Shown in pieces: positions 11,331 to 23,765 of a stretch of DNA of 64,000 bases (position 1 is its first letter; every line of letters starts with the position of its first letter). A model generated the notes under the pieces. That model was not told where the DNA came from, searched no databases, and saw only the letters and a program-made list of their open reading frames with translations. Source of the stretch: Myoxocephalus aenaeus (lineage: Eukaryota > Chordata > Actinopteri > Perciformes > Cottidae); assembly GCA_038501785.1 (NCBI GenBank), contig JBAMJR010000002.1:1494501-1558500 (forward strand), read 5' to 3'. A program made the position numbers and the translations under genes.

Positions 11331-11701
11331 GGATGTGGAAAATGAAAATATCGACAGCTTTAACTCCAGGGTCAGAGCTAGCACAAGAGACAGGTTAGCT
11401 AAACGGCGAGGACGGCGAGGAACGGGGAAGAAGCCGCCGCCGTGAATGTGTAATCATAATCGATGGCGTCACCGTACAGCCGTCTCATTAGGTCGGCAAC
11501 AGGTGGAGGTAATCATACGGCAGGTGTTAGTGATTATATGACAGCGACGCGGCCGGTGAGCATTGTTTGTGGCGATGTAGCGTGTTGGTGGGGAACGCGT
11601 GAAGTGACATGGAACATAATGAACGGGAATTAATTCTCCCACTGGTGTATTTCCACACAAGATGAGACGCTTCACACCTCTACCCCGATGCTCCATCAAA
11701 C
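11331..11701. other. Unique intergenic DNA
   Basis: No repeat or coding signal recognised. Minus-strand frame 11469-11699 has no recognisable domain. Confidence 0.35.
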
Positions 11702-11719
11702 TTTAGTGATTTTGGTATA

Positions 11720-12215
11720 TTATAAGATAATGCAGACGATGTACAGAGCTAACGCAAAGTCACTGCCAGACTGTGTACAAAGGTTGTTTTCAATACATGA
11801 GTGTAAATATGATTTGAGATGTTTTTAAGTTTATTGTACAAAAATCTAAAAAAGGGATTAAAAGAGGATGTATTTCTATTGTAGGAGTTAAATTATGGAA
11901 CAACGCTAACATGGACGTAAGAATGGTCAACTCATCTTTGGTTTTCAAAAAGATTTTATTTATTTTTTTAATTGAGGGTTACAAGTGTGAATGAAATGTA
12001 TGTATGTATGTATAGATCTATATTTATATGTATATATTTATTTAATTTCTTCTTTATTTCGAATAAATTATCTGATTTAATTGATAATAATAACTTATAG
12101 GAATATATAAGCATGTTTGCTTCTACCTATACCTTTTCAGTCTTTCTGTTTTGTATATTATATAGAAAAAGATTGTATTGTATTGTAATAATTGACTGAA
12201 TAAAACACACACAAA
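11720..12215 (+). pseudogene. Non-LTR retrotransposon ORF2 C-terminus and 3' UTR
   Basis: From about 11745 the plus strand reads AKSLPDCVQRLFSIHECKYD in one frame, then after a single frameshift near 11826 reads KGIKRGCISIVGVKLWNNAN and on to FKKILF, stopping near 11985. The pattern LPxxVQxxF...YxLR...CISxxGxxLWN...FKK is what I know from the tail of fish LINE reverse-transcriptase proteins. After the stop an AT-rich 3' UTR contains ATGT repeats (11996-12014) and ends near AATAAAACACAC. Only the last 90 or so codons remain, as expected of a 5'-truncated insertion. The clade was not determined. Confidence 0.6.
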
Positions 12216-12768
12216 CATAATCATGGTTTCAGCATTTAATATAATATATCTTCTTCTTTTTTTTTAACCCAAGGACAGAGCTGTTTCTTTATTTTGTCGG
12301 TTGAGTTAGCATCAGGATGTCACAACATTCGTCAATAGATTTCTGTGAAAATGAACAGAAAATAAATTGATTAATTATATTTAATTGGAGTTTCTGTCTT
12401 TATTGTACAGCTTTTGGGTTCCCAGGTTTGTGTTGGTTGGTGTTTTTCCTCCTTCAGCATTACGCTTATAAATGAGAGGAAACATCTGGAGTTTAATACG
12501 ATCGGAAGTCAAAGCTCACCTCCAATCACTAATGTTAGAGACCACAAACCAGGATAGAACGCTTTCTGTCAGTCACAGACTCAGACATAAGTTTTTTAAA
12601 TCCACAATAAATACAAAAACCTTCTGCTATCACCTTGAGAACAAATCAATAATTCAGGGTCTTCTGTCTCAGCAGGACTTGAGTTCAGGAGGCTGGACTT
12701 CTGCGGCGCTGTCATACAGGTCTCCAACAAATCAACCAAGAATTAATCAAATGATTTCTGAAATACTA
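12216..12768. other. Unique or unclassified DNA upstream of a LINE tail
   Basis: A 123-codon open frame runs from 12472 into the next feature. Its first part has no recognised domain and may be a more diverged part of the same retrotransposon. Confidence 0.3.
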
Positions 12769-13178
12769 CTGTTGGTTTATGAAGCAGTGACAGGTTTGGA
12801 GCCAAAATGCTTCACTATGAACTGTCCAGACCTCTCAGATTAACTGGGACAGCTCAATATTTATTTCCACATATCTAGAAAACACGAGCTCTGCTCCAAG
12901 TCGCAGCTCGTTTAAAATCACGGCACAAGACTTTTCTGTTGCTGCCTTTAATTAAATTCAATGTGGGACTGTTTATTTACACAGTAATTGTTATTGTCCT
13001 GTTTAAACTGTCTTTTTCTCCTTTAGCGTTCTTTTATATTCTATCTAATTTTCCTCATTTAAAATCCTGTTTTTATAGCCCCCTGTCTGTCTTATATCGT
13101 TTCTTAATGCCTTTAATGTCTTACGTAAAGCACTTTGAATGGCCTTGTTGTTGAAAAGTGCTCCACAAATAAACATGT
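12769..13178 (+). pseudogene. Non-LTR retrotransposon 3' end (LLVYEA type)
   Basis: The frame at 12766-12843 reads ILLLVYEAVTGLEPKCF followed by a stop after NCPDLSD. Neighbouring frames give KTRALLQVAARLKSRHKTFL (about 12880-12940). The order VYxAxxGLxPK, then SRxKTFL, is typical of the last part of fish L2/CR1-like LINE proteins. The 3' UTR ends with AAAGCACTTTGAATGGCC (about 13127-13144) and AAATAAACATG. At least two frameshifts or stops break the frame. The exact clade is uncertain. Confidence 0.6.
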
Positions 13179-14540
13179 CTTCCTTTTATACTGCAGACTT
13201 GGATTTTTAAAGAGTAGAAAGAGAATTTATAATTGTGAACATTTATAACGGCATAATTACCCAACAGAAAGTATAAACACTATCAAAAGGGACATTTCAC
13301 AACCTGGCAACCCAAATATTGCTGTTATTAATCGCTTCAAACTCATAGATTACAGATTTATGTCTGTTCATCTGCTCGTTCAATAGCCTTACTGTCTCCT
13401 TCCTTCAAACCATAACCACATATTTGTTTAGTGTATTACTATCTTACTGTTAATCTTTGATGTGGTACACACACCTCTTTATGCAGCGCCTGTGTGTTTA
13501 GATTCTCTAGACGGTTATTCACAATACTCGTGTTTGTAGCTCAGCTGGAACGACTTAGCGTCCCAATACAGGACTAAACGGTGTAACTAGTTAGTGTGCT
13601 CGTGGTTTATTCACGTGTTTGTGTTGTGATGTGTGTGACTTGGCTGTTGTGACACTGTTTATACGGTTATACAGGGTTCAGCAACTATTCATGACGCCAT
13701 TAGTTTCCACTCATAAACCCAGGACAAAGAGTGTCTTTTACACACTGGAATCATTTTTAAGAACCATCCTTGACAGAGGTTCATTTAGCAGCGTCCGTTT
13801 GATGAAACCATACTGTGGTTTGCCTCTTCTTGGTTTCCTCAGAGGATCCTCGGCTGAGTTGAGGGAGGAGAGCCGGGAGAGATATTGTGTGTGTCACCGA
13901 GCTGCACAAATAAGAACGACTTGAGTTATTGTGAAAAAACAAAACAGTTCTCACCTGAAAATATTACAATCCTTTTTCTTTTCCATTAAGAAAACCACCT
14001 ATAGGTCATTGCTGCTAATACGCTATGGGACTGTCGACAATCTGTACTTGTTATTACAGAGCAATCAATGTTTTACAACCAGGGAGGGTCACTGTACATC
14101 AGCCGCTGGGATTAGAGGCTCCTATAGCCGATACCACTCAGAGGAATCAGGCACACGGAGGAGGAGAAGGGGGGTTAACAGAGCTGGGCTCGGGTATAAA
14201 TCAATACCCAGCATGCAGTGATAAATCCTCCCAGCGCCGATGAGCGACTGGCCCTCTCACCCACGCACACAAAACAATCTTGGTCCCCCATGTCAAAGCA
14301 GCCAAAAGCTATCACTGCCATGGATCAGCAGAGTGCTGACGTGTCAGCTGGAAGACGCCAGAAGGGATCGCAGGCCGCTGATTGAACTGTGTGTAATAGA
14401 TGTTTGAGGGAAGGAGAATGTGGCTTTAGGTTTATCGTTGCTTTTGGACAATCGTGTATAAGTTCAAGTATCATTCAGGATTTAACTTAATCAAAATGGT
14501 TCTTAGACGAACGAAAACATTTAAATTTTCAAGCACATTT
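13179..14540. other. Unique intergenic DNA
   Basis: No recognised repeat or exon. The open frames at 13619-14243 have no domain that I recognise. A small inverted motif, GGGTATAAATCAATACCC, lies near 14192. Confidence 0.4.
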
Positions 14541-14542
14541 TA

Positions 14543-14886
14543 CTGTAAAAGCCGGGTTACGAGCCGCTACTACCTTCGGTGGTTGTCCCCGCTGTAGCAA
14601 GCTAGCGCTGCTGCTAGCTGCTGCTGCTACTGCCCGCGTCCCCTCTGCCCGAGTCGGACGCCGAGCCGGGGCTGGTTCCGCTACCTTCGGTGGTTGTCAG
14701 GGAACTAGCAAGAGCTAGCGAGAGAGCTAGCAGAGAGCTAGCGAGAGGTAGAGGAGAGGTAGAGGAGAGCTAGCAAGAGCTAGCGGAAGTTAGCGGGGAA
14801 CTAGCAGCAGCGCTAGCTGGCTACAGCGGAGAACTAGCGGGGACACCCACCGAACGTAGTAGCGGCTTGTAACCCGACTTTTACGG
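14543..14886 (+). mobile_element. Palindromic TA-flanked MITE, copy 2 (344 bp)
   Basis: Left end CTGTAAAAGCCGGGTTACGA and right end in reverse CCGTAAAAGTCGGGTTACAA. TA lies at 14541-14542 and 14887-14888. Core CCCCTCTGCCCGAGTCGGA is in plus sense. The interior has GCTAGC and AGAGAGCTAGC units expanded as a purine-rich block at 14700-14790 (AGAGGTAGAGG), which the other copies lack. Confidence 0.88.
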
Positions 14887-14888
14887 TA

Positions 14889-15990
14889 CTAGTCCTGAAG
14901 ACAAAAAAATAAAAAAGGTCATCCTATATTTCAAAGCAGCATAGATGTTGACATCAGAGGACTCTGAGGCTTCGAGCCGCGTCGTAATGATCGTGACGGT
15001 TTGGAGGCTTGACTCTGGAACACTGAGGACCGCTGACGGGTTGGAGGAGCTGTGTAATGGGAGCAGACCGGGTCAGTCCTCAGTGACGGGTTGATGTGTC
15101 CAAACACATCGACTCATCCTGACTTCAGACAAACATTTATGAAAGGAAGACGAGTGTCTTTGTGATTCAATCAGCACTGGGCCACTCCACATCACCCGGC
15201 CTGCATGCGTCAGTGATCGGTCTGTATGTTTAGACTAAAACACAAAAGGCCCCATTACACGGCTGAGCAGCTCCACTATTGCTGGTATCAGGCCGGTTGA
15301 CTTGGCCATGTTGATGTATTCAGGGCGTCATCATTCAAACAGTGTGTGGGCTTTGGTGCAAGGCCACAGCACAGGTTGCTATTTGAAAAATCAATAGAAG
15401 GCAGGCAGTTTATATCTATGAAAGGATCAAATGTGCTGCAAAGAGATGCATCAGAAAGCAGGACCATAGTTATTCTACATTGCAAATTGTGGAGTAACAA
15501 ACACGATAAACCACAAAGAAATACGTGCCTGTTTTTCTTTAATGTATGCAAAAGCTCCCAATAATAAATGTAACACACTATCAAAGCAGATTGAACCTGG
15601 TTTACTGCTTCCAACCACCGTGCCGGAATGGTAGCTGCAGTGTTTCCAGGATGATATACTGTTCTACATTCACACGGCTGATGTATTTTTTATGTTCGGA
15701 ACCTGAGAGGCTTTCTCACCTTCAATTTTAAAAGTGTTTACTCAGCAGTAGTCCTGAGAGCTGATAAAATAAGTTAGAGCAACTGAATTAAAAATGATTC
15801 TTCAGCGTAGAAATTGTCCCCAAAGCGGTCCCCTGCGGCGCCCCCTGCTGCGTGGGAGTGCGGTTGGAGAAACGTCTGGCCTCACCAATAAAGGGCCACC
15901 TGCTGCTGTCTGTCTTCTTTTGTCTCCCACTCTTTCTCGAATGCCCACTGTGTAGTGTTGCTTCTTCCATTTCTTTTTGTTTGTCTTAGC
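14889..15990. other. Unique intergenic DNA
   Basis: No recognised repeat or gene. Frames at 15288-15731 overlap on both strands and have no recognisable domain. Confidence 0.4.
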
Positions 15991-16024
15991 TTGCGTTTCC
16001 AGTCTTTATGCTCAGCTAAACTAC

Positions 16025-16135
16025 CCAGCAGCTAGCTGTAGCTTCGTGTTCAACAGATAGAGTGGTATCAATCTTCTCATCTGACAAGAAAGCCGATAAG
16101 CACATTTCCCAAAATGTCAAAACGTTTCCATTATT
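16025..16135 (+). repeat. Fish-type dispersed repeat fragment
   Basis: The words GGTATCAATCTTCTCATCTG and ATTTCCCAAAATGTCAAAAC lie about 30 bases apart. I recall the same order from a short repeat dispersed through teleost genomes. Class unknown. Confidence 0.4.
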
Positions 16136-19100
16136 GCGTTACTAGTTGTGTTGGTGATTTCTTGATGTTAACATTTCCTGTTTTATCAATGTGTTTAGAC
16201 CAATGCTGCTGTGTTTTTCCCCTTCGGGCCACCGTACACAATCTTTGCACTACTGAGTGAAATATGAGTGATTCCACAAATGTGGCATGGAAATGATAAA
16301 CTGTATGTCCTGTTACATTTATTCCACTCATTCACTTTCTGTGTATTTTCAGCCAACACCTCCATCCAGACCAATGTAGACATTGCACGCGTTGAAGATC
16401 CATTTTGACTTGCACGCTAAAGTAATCCAAACTTCTCCGCAACCTGACACTGTAGAATTTACACCAGATAAAGAACAAGTAAAGTACAAAATCCAATTTT
16501 GTTGTCACATTTGGCACCTCATAAAAAGTACATTTGTAGGAAGAGGAGTAATGTTCTCCTGTTGGAACATGTCCCCAAGTTGCCTGCCCCGGGTCAATGT
16601 TGTGCCTTTGGGGAGTTTCACAGTGAGCAAGATGAAGCACATGTTGGCCCGGGTGTGTACTGGCCCCAGGAAGCTAGCTTTACTTCTGTGAATTATTTAC
16701 AATGATGTATAGGCCCCGCTGCTGGGAAACCATTCTGTTTTTGGCTACAGCCTCATCTCTGTTTTCCAAGACATATCCGTCACTCGGAGAAATTTTGGCT
16801 CCTTTTTTTTTGTGCAGGACACGTCAACACCTGAAAGAAAGGATTCCATAACACACTTATGAGGATTACAGAGACAATACATTAACTCCTGAACGGAAAG
16901 GAAAAAGGAAAAAGGAATGCAGACTTCTATGTGTCTGTCTGTGAATGGTGCATTCAGGTACTGAAAGCTCTGGACATCCAACAGCTGAGCAACAAACCAA
17001 AAAGTGTCTTCTGAGTCAAACAGATGTGCTGAATGACTGAATGAATTTCCTTCTTTGTAAAAGATCTGCAAAGCAGATTTTTTATGGGTCAAACAAAAAC
17101 GGGATTTACAACCAGGAGACCGGTGTTCCTGACCCACAGCGCTGAGTCATTTAGAAGTTACGTTGGTGATGTTTGTGACGTGCTATTTTCCGTACATGCT
17201 ATTTTGAAGCCAGATCAAGTTAGTGCATATTTGATGAACAGCGATTACTAAACCTTTTCAAACCGCTGCACCCCATTAGTGATTTTCTTTTTCACACCAG
17301 CGGTGGGTTCTTCATTGCAGCATGAAAAACAAACGTGCCTTTGACAGTTACTGTTTCTTTATGTGTTTCTGTAGTTGCTGCACCAATGTTTGTGGAATAT
17401 GACACAATTGTATATTTAACAGGTGATTCTAATATCTGTGTTAAAGAAGCCTGGGCTACTGAGGTGCTTTTCCCTCTGGATTGATCTGGCTGACGCGCTC
17501 CTGCTGTGCCTCGATCACCTTGCGTTCTTTGGACTCGGTTCAATGATCCACGGACATGTTGTAATGAATAAGATGAGTTTATTCTCTTATGCCGTGGTAG
17601 AACATTGATATGGCCACAATTAACCGTATGTTGCTCCAAGCATTACAGTACAGCGCAAGCGGTCAAAACCCTTTGCGCTTTCCGGGGTCCAACACCTGCC
17701 GTCAATCATGCTCTGATTGATTATTTAGCCAATCTCAGGAACACAGAACAGCGCCACCCAGTGTACATATATGGTAAGATAGTTTGATCCCATTTGGCTC
17801 CTACAATCTGTAACATGTAAATGCAGCTAAAGGTTATTAGAAATGCACAAAAAAAATGGTAATGATTGTTTTTGCCACAGCACACGGGGGAAGTTGGTCG
17901 GAGTCAAGTTCTCCGGAGCGGACCGGGACTTGTGGTGGAAGTCAAAACAGCAGGTCATTGGCTGAAGCACATTTCTATTGGCTACTGAACGAAAGGGGCA
18001 GGGCCTGAGGGCAAACTTCTCCCAAATGCAGCCAACTCTTATTTATTCTTGTACTTCTGATGTGTCTTTGCTCTCCTGATGGGAGGAAATACTCAGATGG
18101 GTCATTTTTAAACAGGTGGGACTTGTTGGTTTTAGTAGCCTCTTTAATCTGCCGTCCCCTTTGTGAACCTTATCAGCACAACGTTAGCTCAGCTCATGTG
18201 GCGTCCTGAAGAAGCAAAGGGAATAAAACAAAAAGTGACAGTGAATCTGCTGCTCTTCACCCAAGTACCATAATCCCTTTGGCTCCTTCTTCAGTGAAAA
18301 CTGCACTGCATTATGTGTAGCATTAAGGAAAACTCACGATATCTCTCTGAACCACTGATTGTTGTACATCCACAGACAAGTGGACGTGCCAGTGAAGCTA
18401 TTCATGGACACGGTTCGACTGGGCTTTCACATTTCCCTCTCCTCATGCATGTATTCATATCAGGATACGGAGCACTTCCAGACGAGCAGAGAATTGTCCT
18501 CTTCCTTGCTAAGAAATAGTCATTAAAGTCTTCTGTCCATTTTGATGCAGTAGCACATTTTGGGTATTGACAGTGTGAAAAGGGAAATTAGGTCACATAA
18601 ATGTGGAGCATGAGGCGTTCCTCAGCACACAAAGACGGTCTTTAGCTTTATAGGTTTATCTTCCAGCCCGTTTGAAGTCAGTGATTTCAGGTCATTGGCA
18701 TTCAAGCACTGATGAGCAACAGAGATGGTTACTTAGTGTCTGAGGGTGACTGACGTTTTCGATTAAAGTACATTTTGTGAGTTAACTTTAAGAGGTAGAT
18801 ATTGATTGATCTTGTTTTCTAAAAGTCTTCATGCGTATGATTGAAACTGCTCAATCGCTCCGGTTTCCTGGCCCGGTTGTGAGTCATTGTAGGCTCCCCA
18901 AGGAGAAATGTGGTGGTTTGAAGCCAAGATCAAGAGGATTCGACTGAACAAAAATAACACCAAAATACATTTGGCGTTGGTCTCTTTACAGACTTTTCAA
19001 TAGCAATTGATTTTGGTTTAAAAGATATGGACGGACCATTGGAGTTGTTGGAGAGCCTACGGTACAAATGCATGTCTGGAAAGATAACTTTCTCTATCGG

Positions 19101-19150
19101 GAGACTTGTCACTAGAGGTACTTACCCATACGGGATAAGTCACAACAGTC
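16136..19150. other. Unique intergenic DNA
   Basis: No splice-flanked exon or clear repeat was recognised in this 3-kb stretch. Open frames of 60-130 codons (for example 16332-16691 and 16745-17137) overlap on both strands and lack known domains. Confidence 0.35.
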
Positions 19151-19155
19151 AGATA

Positions 19156-19362
19156 CAACCCCACCTCTTCAGAACTGCTTTTAATGTTTGACTGTGTGCT
19201 CTTATTGTTTTTATTTATTTTTTATCTGTTTTAATATTCTACTTGTTTTATTGCATAGGTTTTTTAGGACATTGTAAATGTTGTGTAAAGTGTCTTTGAG
19301 TACTAAGAAAAGCGCTATATAAATGAAATGCATTATTATTATTATTATTATTATTATTATAC
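19156..19362 (+). mobile_element. Non-LTR retrotransposon 3' tail with (ATT)n
   Basis: CCCACCTCTTCAGAACTGC (from about 19159) begins the last part of a LINE-like tail. AAAGTGTCTTTGAGTACT and AAAGCGCTATATAAATG (19308-19324) follow, and (ATT)n at 19332-19360 closes it. This arrangement is typical of fish LINE or LINE-mobilised SINE 3' ends. No reverse-transcriptase domain is left. Confidence 0.65.
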
Positions 19363-20340
19363 ATTGTTGTTATAGGTCCACACATACAGTAAACATACAC
19401 AGCATGAAACATACAATATCCAGACATTATGTATTGTCTCATTGGCTCTCATGATGGAGACGGCGGCTAGCAGCTAACCGTTCTAACAGTCGGAACGGCG
19501 TCATCAGCTGTCACAATAAAACAAATGTAAAAGCTCCGATAACAACACACTGAGACACACACTGTAGACATTACTCCTCTGCTCAGGTAGACATTACTCA
19601 TCTATGTCTTTAAACTGATAATAGTGGTTTTCTGGTATATTATTGCTCTGAATTTGAGGTTAGCACCTTTCATAACTTCCTCCAGTTCCATTGTACCTTC
19701 TTTTGCAGGCTTGCCTCTTTGCTGCGTTTCACGGGCGTAAACTGAAAAACAGTTTTTTCACATCAAGTCCACTTTTTTTTTTTTATACGTGCATAATGAC
19801 TATATGTTGGTCCCTAATAAGAAGGCACTGCATGAATATATTGACCTACATTTTGCAACCTGGGCAAAGCACCATTTGCTCCTCCAGAGACCTGCTTTGC
19901 AGTGTTTATTCATGGGAACTGTAACCTGCACTGTGCATTTAGAGCCACCTGACAACTTCACTGCTAACCTGGTCACCTGCACCAACCAACGCATCTCTCT
20001 CTCTCGCTCAACCACACACTGCCCCATTGAGCTGCTATATTTGCATGTGCTGATGGGAAAATTGATAAGGAATACTACTGGACTGGACTGAAGTTTGCGG
20101 CTCCCCTAGGCATTCAAATCTGACTGAAGCAGCTGTTGATCACTCGTGGCCACTACCAGCGGGTTAAGATGAGTGAGGAGCCATCAGTCAATGACGGGTT
20201 TTAAATAATTATAACATGTTGTCAAAACAGTTTCAATAATAAAACTAAATGTTGGATGAATGTGTAAAAAAACACAATAATATATAATTTCTGCTTGCAT
20301 TCCTCTGATTTCATGTGTTTTAATGTTCCATCTTTAATCC
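19363..20340. other. Unique intergenic DNA
   Basis: No recognised gene. The 100-codon frame 19789-20091 has no domain that I know and overlaps a minus-strand frame. Confidence 0.35.
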
Positions 20341-20628
20341 TTAACCTTTTAAAATCCAATCCCCCCAGGGGGCCAGACTAAGCGATTGTTATTTAAAACT
20401 GTAAATCATAGCTTGTTTTATGAAAAAAAAAGAGCCCCAAACTGCTGTATTTGGATGTATTGAACACCAAACGTAATATACAAGTGAAATATATGGTTTA
20501 GTATGAAAAAATTCAAATGTCACAAATGTGCGCAAATGCAAATTGTGGAGTCCTCACCTGAATGTTCTCTGTGCTAAACCCTCTCTAACTTTGTTCTGCT
20601 TCACTTTGTCAAAGTCAACCTTTGCAGA

Positions 20629-20907
20629 GAGAATGTTCACATATTGTGCTATGATTTGGGTTAGAGAATGTTCACATATTGTGTTATGATTTGGGTTAGA
20701 GAATGTTCACATATTGTGTTATGATTTGGGTTAGAGAATGTTCACATATTGTTTATGATTTGGGTTAGAGAATGTTCACATATTGAGCTATGATTTGGAT
20801 TAGAGAATGTTCACATATTGTGTTATGATTTGGGTTAGAGAATGTTCACATATTGTGCTATGATTTGGGTTAGTGAATGTTCACATATTGAGCTATGATT
20901 TAGCTTA
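20629..20907 (+). repeat. 35-bp tandem array, 8 copies, left arm
   Basis: Unit begins GAGAATGTTCACATATTGTG and ends with TATGATTTGGGTTA. Eight copies were counted, one of them 34 bp. The same unit in reverse orientation occurs four times in the right arm. Confidence 0.92.
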
Positions 20908-21340
20908 GAGTTGGACCTTACAGCTGCATCATTTCAAAGAAATAATCATCCTGAAAATGATTTTTTTATAGGCGGACCTGAAACCTTTTCTTTTTTTTCT
21001 GTGTGTCATCTTCATTTACTCTTAACCAGTAAGATATAGACTCCAAAATTATTCAAATATCCCTAGTGGTTGCAGAGATACACCCTTTTTAGTTTGGGTA
21101 TGACATTTTCGAGGAAAGGGCCTACAAATAAGTGGGTTTTTAAATTCATGTTGTTGTGTAAATGTAATTTATCGGGATGAACACCCACACGCCTCTTTGT
21201 TTACTTATTTTTTTTACGTCTTCATTCTTCCATTGGTAACTGCTTGTGTAACGTCACATTGCTATGAATTGTGGGTAATTCCCTTGGGCAAAGTCGGCAT
21301 CTAATGCCGACTTATGGAAAGGGTTCATAAAGGGCTCAAC

Positions 21341-21448
21341 ATGTCTGCCAGAGAATCAAACACTCGACGATGTGACAGCGGAGACAGAACTAAACGCTCA
21401 CGGAGTCAGCGGGAGTGCGTCTCAAAGTCCGTGAGGTGGAGATTGTGA
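21341..21448 (+). other. Short open frame in left arm of the composite
   Basis: An ATG at 21341 opens a 35-codon frame rich in Arg, Ser and Asp, starting MSARESNTRRCDSGDR. A possible splice donor (GTGAGG) lies near its end. It could be the first exon of a lost transposase, but no family match is claimed. Confidence 0.2.
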
Positions 21449-21959
21449 TTGTCTGCTACGTCTCCTGGTCGAATCCCTCATACCTTTGTCCTATTTATCT
21501 CTGCACATCCGTTTCATGCGCTCACTTTTGGATCTCTCCAAAGCCTATCCTCATATGTACGTTTTGTTTGGACATTTTCTTTATCAAATCACTGTAATAA
21601 TCCTCCTGCTTCCTGTTTGGTTCTGTGTTCGGGTCCTTTGTTCTCCTGCCGACTGCCTGCTGCAGACTTGACACTTTGGAATCCTTTTTTTTGCCTTCAA
21701 ATTGCTATATAAATCTTAAATGAGCACGAATGGTTCAGTAGTATGTGAGATTAGCAGTTTTTACATTGATTTGTCCAGTTTCAGAATCTCAAAATCATCA
21801 CATAAAATATGTTTTTCTCTACTAAAACCTCAGAAGGGGTTCTGTTTTCATTTCCAGTGCTACTCAAATTAAAATGACAGGATTAATGCATTATTAGCAT
21901 TATTAATAACAAGTCTTGACTGTTCATGTAATTATTTAAAAGAAACAAGAGCTGAAGAA

Positions 21960-22445
21960 GAGATTCCTCTCAGAGCCTTTTCAAGAATGAACATCCTTGT
22001 GTGTCGGAGCAGTGCCTGAGCGGAGAGGAGGAGCTGAGCATGAGAAGATAACACGAGGAGATTGAGCAATCCAGCGAGCATGACACCGCCTCTGGCTGGA
22101 CTTCTTGATTACCAGCCGCTTGCTGCTGCTCTCACCTCAGCGGGGCCCTTTACCACAGAAACTCCTCATCACTCGCCTCCCACCGCGCCTCATTACAGAG
22201 CCACCGCCGCGAGCGCTGGTCCAGGGTCAGCTCACCTGGGTCTCTGCGCTTCAAAACTCACACACTGCCTGTTATTAAAGCTGATCTGGGGCCAGAGCCC
22301 AGAGACAGTGGGAATGAGCGTGTGCCTCTACGCCTGGAGGTCTGATTTGGGTTCCAGTATCAAGTATCCTCCCGGTGTGGCCTCCATGTTATTGGCTCAC
22401 CCATGCAGATGCGTCATGTGGGACTGTGTTACTACGACCTAACAA
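21960..22445. other. Unique-looking DNA inside the composite
   Basis: GC-balanced sequence without subterminal repeats, unlike the arms. The 126-codon frame from 22062 has no known domain. Its host-like look is the main argument that the two arms might be independent insertions. Confidence 0.3.
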
Positions 22446-22685
22446 ATGCTAATGCAGTTGGTACGACATCTCATTTTAGCCCTCTATGCAGGGTACCCCC
22501 AGGATTTTTCATCTCAAATTTAAGACTTTTTAAGACCTTTTCAAGACCACTTTAAATGAAATTTAAGACCAACATCGCACCTTTCCTGATATGCGGATGA
22601 ATGAAAAAAATAGGAAATCAATCAATCAATCAAATAACTTTAATCATAAGACAGAACCATTTAAAACAATAACTGTGAGGGGTGT

Positions 22686-22687
<2 letters not shown>

Positions 22688-22755
<68 letters not shown>
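22688..22755. repeat. (GT)n microsatellite
   Basis: About 33 GT units, in the 3' region of the nested transposon downstream of its coding remnant. Confidence 0.97.
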
Positions 22756-22756
<1 letters not shown>

Positions 22757-22804
22757 TGGATATGTCTGTGGGTGCACCTGTGTGCGGTTGTAGTACAACA
22801 GATC

Positions 22805-23002
22805 CTACAGCCTTTGGAGCTCTGCGCTTTTGGCAGCAATCTGTTCATCCAGTTTGATGAGTTCAGCCAACTTGTCCTTGTGGCTCCTTCTAAAGGCATT
22901 AGACTTTGCTATTAGCTCTGCCATCTTGCTGCCTGCTTGCTTGGCTTCAGCCTGGTCTGTTTTAACCGAGCCAGCTGGTTTACAAAGGCAAGCAGGGTTG
23001 GA
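22805..23002 (-). pseudogene. C-terminal coding remnant of nested transposon, coiled-coil-like
   Basis: The minus strand is open from just after a stop at 23003-23005 to a TAG at 22805-22807. From the Met at 22924 it reads MAELIAKSNAFRRSHKDKLA then continues for 19 residues, ending SAELQRL. The run is rich in Ala, Lys, Glu and Leu with heptad-like spacing, as in a coiled-coil tail. Codon-like character and position next to the element's end suggest the last exon of its transposase or accessory protein. A splice acceptor upstream was not located with confidence. The function is unknown. Confidence 0.45.
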
Positions 23003-23511
23003 TTAGCTTTAACGTTAAATTAATGAACACATGGCGAAATTGTATTGCAATGTTTTATCTCCTGAAATCAAAATGTAGTTACGATCTAGCAGACGTTTTT
23101 ATCGCAGTGAAATGTGTGTACGGTATGGATTGAAGATATTTTTGTGAGATCTCACAACTCTTTTTTTTGTCTGTTTTCTACCAGGCTGCAACCTCCGTGA
23201 AGATGCCGTAGGGGCGGTGGTCTTCGTGTTTAGTTAGTCTATTTTGAATGTAATTTAATTTGACCGTGTGCATTCAGTTCATTAAAATGTACTCTAACAT
23301 TTTGGTCCACGTGTCTTATTTTATTGTATAATTAAATAATTGTATTGTATTGTATAATAATGAACAATATTTTCTTATCATATGTTATTATATATAAAAT
23401 GTTATCTTATTTGGCATTTGTTGGACTGCTTGTGTTACCAAACAATGGGATCTTGATAGGCTTAATTTAGTAAGTAAAGTATTGTTTTTGTGTCATGATG
23501 AATATATTCAA

Positions 23512-23765
23512 CTCGATTCTGGGGCGTCATTCTGAGACTTCGCTGAGTCGGCAACCGGACCCTGGCGACGTGTTTTCTGTAGTGTTGGCTTCAGGCCAGT
23601 GCCGGCCCCAGGTTAGTTTACATTACGGCCGAGTGACGGCAGTGACGGCCGCCGGAATCGGGCCAGTGTATTCGGTCCGATCCTGGGGCGTCATTCATGC
23701 CGAGTCTCAGCAGAATCGGCAACGGGACCCGGGCCGGACATGTTTCTTCCGGCGTGTCTAGCTTA
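23512..23765. repeat. Imperfect tandem duplication, period about 164 bp
   Basis: GGGGCGTCATTCTGAG at 23521 recurs as GGGGCGTCATTCATGCCGAG at 23685, and CGGCAACCGGACCCTGG recurs as CGGCAACGGGACCCGGG. The first copy continues into GGCTTCAGGCCAGTGCCGG, and the second shows TAGCTTAAGCCGGATCCGG at the matching place. The duplication is within the nested transposon. Confidence 0.6.

Noticed and set aside
16332..16691. 102-codon frames on both strands
   Set aside because: They overlap each other, and neither has a recognisable domain, splice context or coding-like composition.
21465..21485. tRNA B-box-like GGTCGAATCCC suggesting a SINE
   Set aside because: No matching A box or tRNA fold upstream, and no SINE body was recognised.
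22062..22442. 126-codon frame within the piggyBac-like composite
   Set aside because: No domain recognised, and proline/alanine-rich composition follows local GC content.
22591..22915. Open frames across the (GT)n tract
   Set aside because: Cys-Val and Thr-His repeats encoded by a dinucleotide run; repeat artefact.
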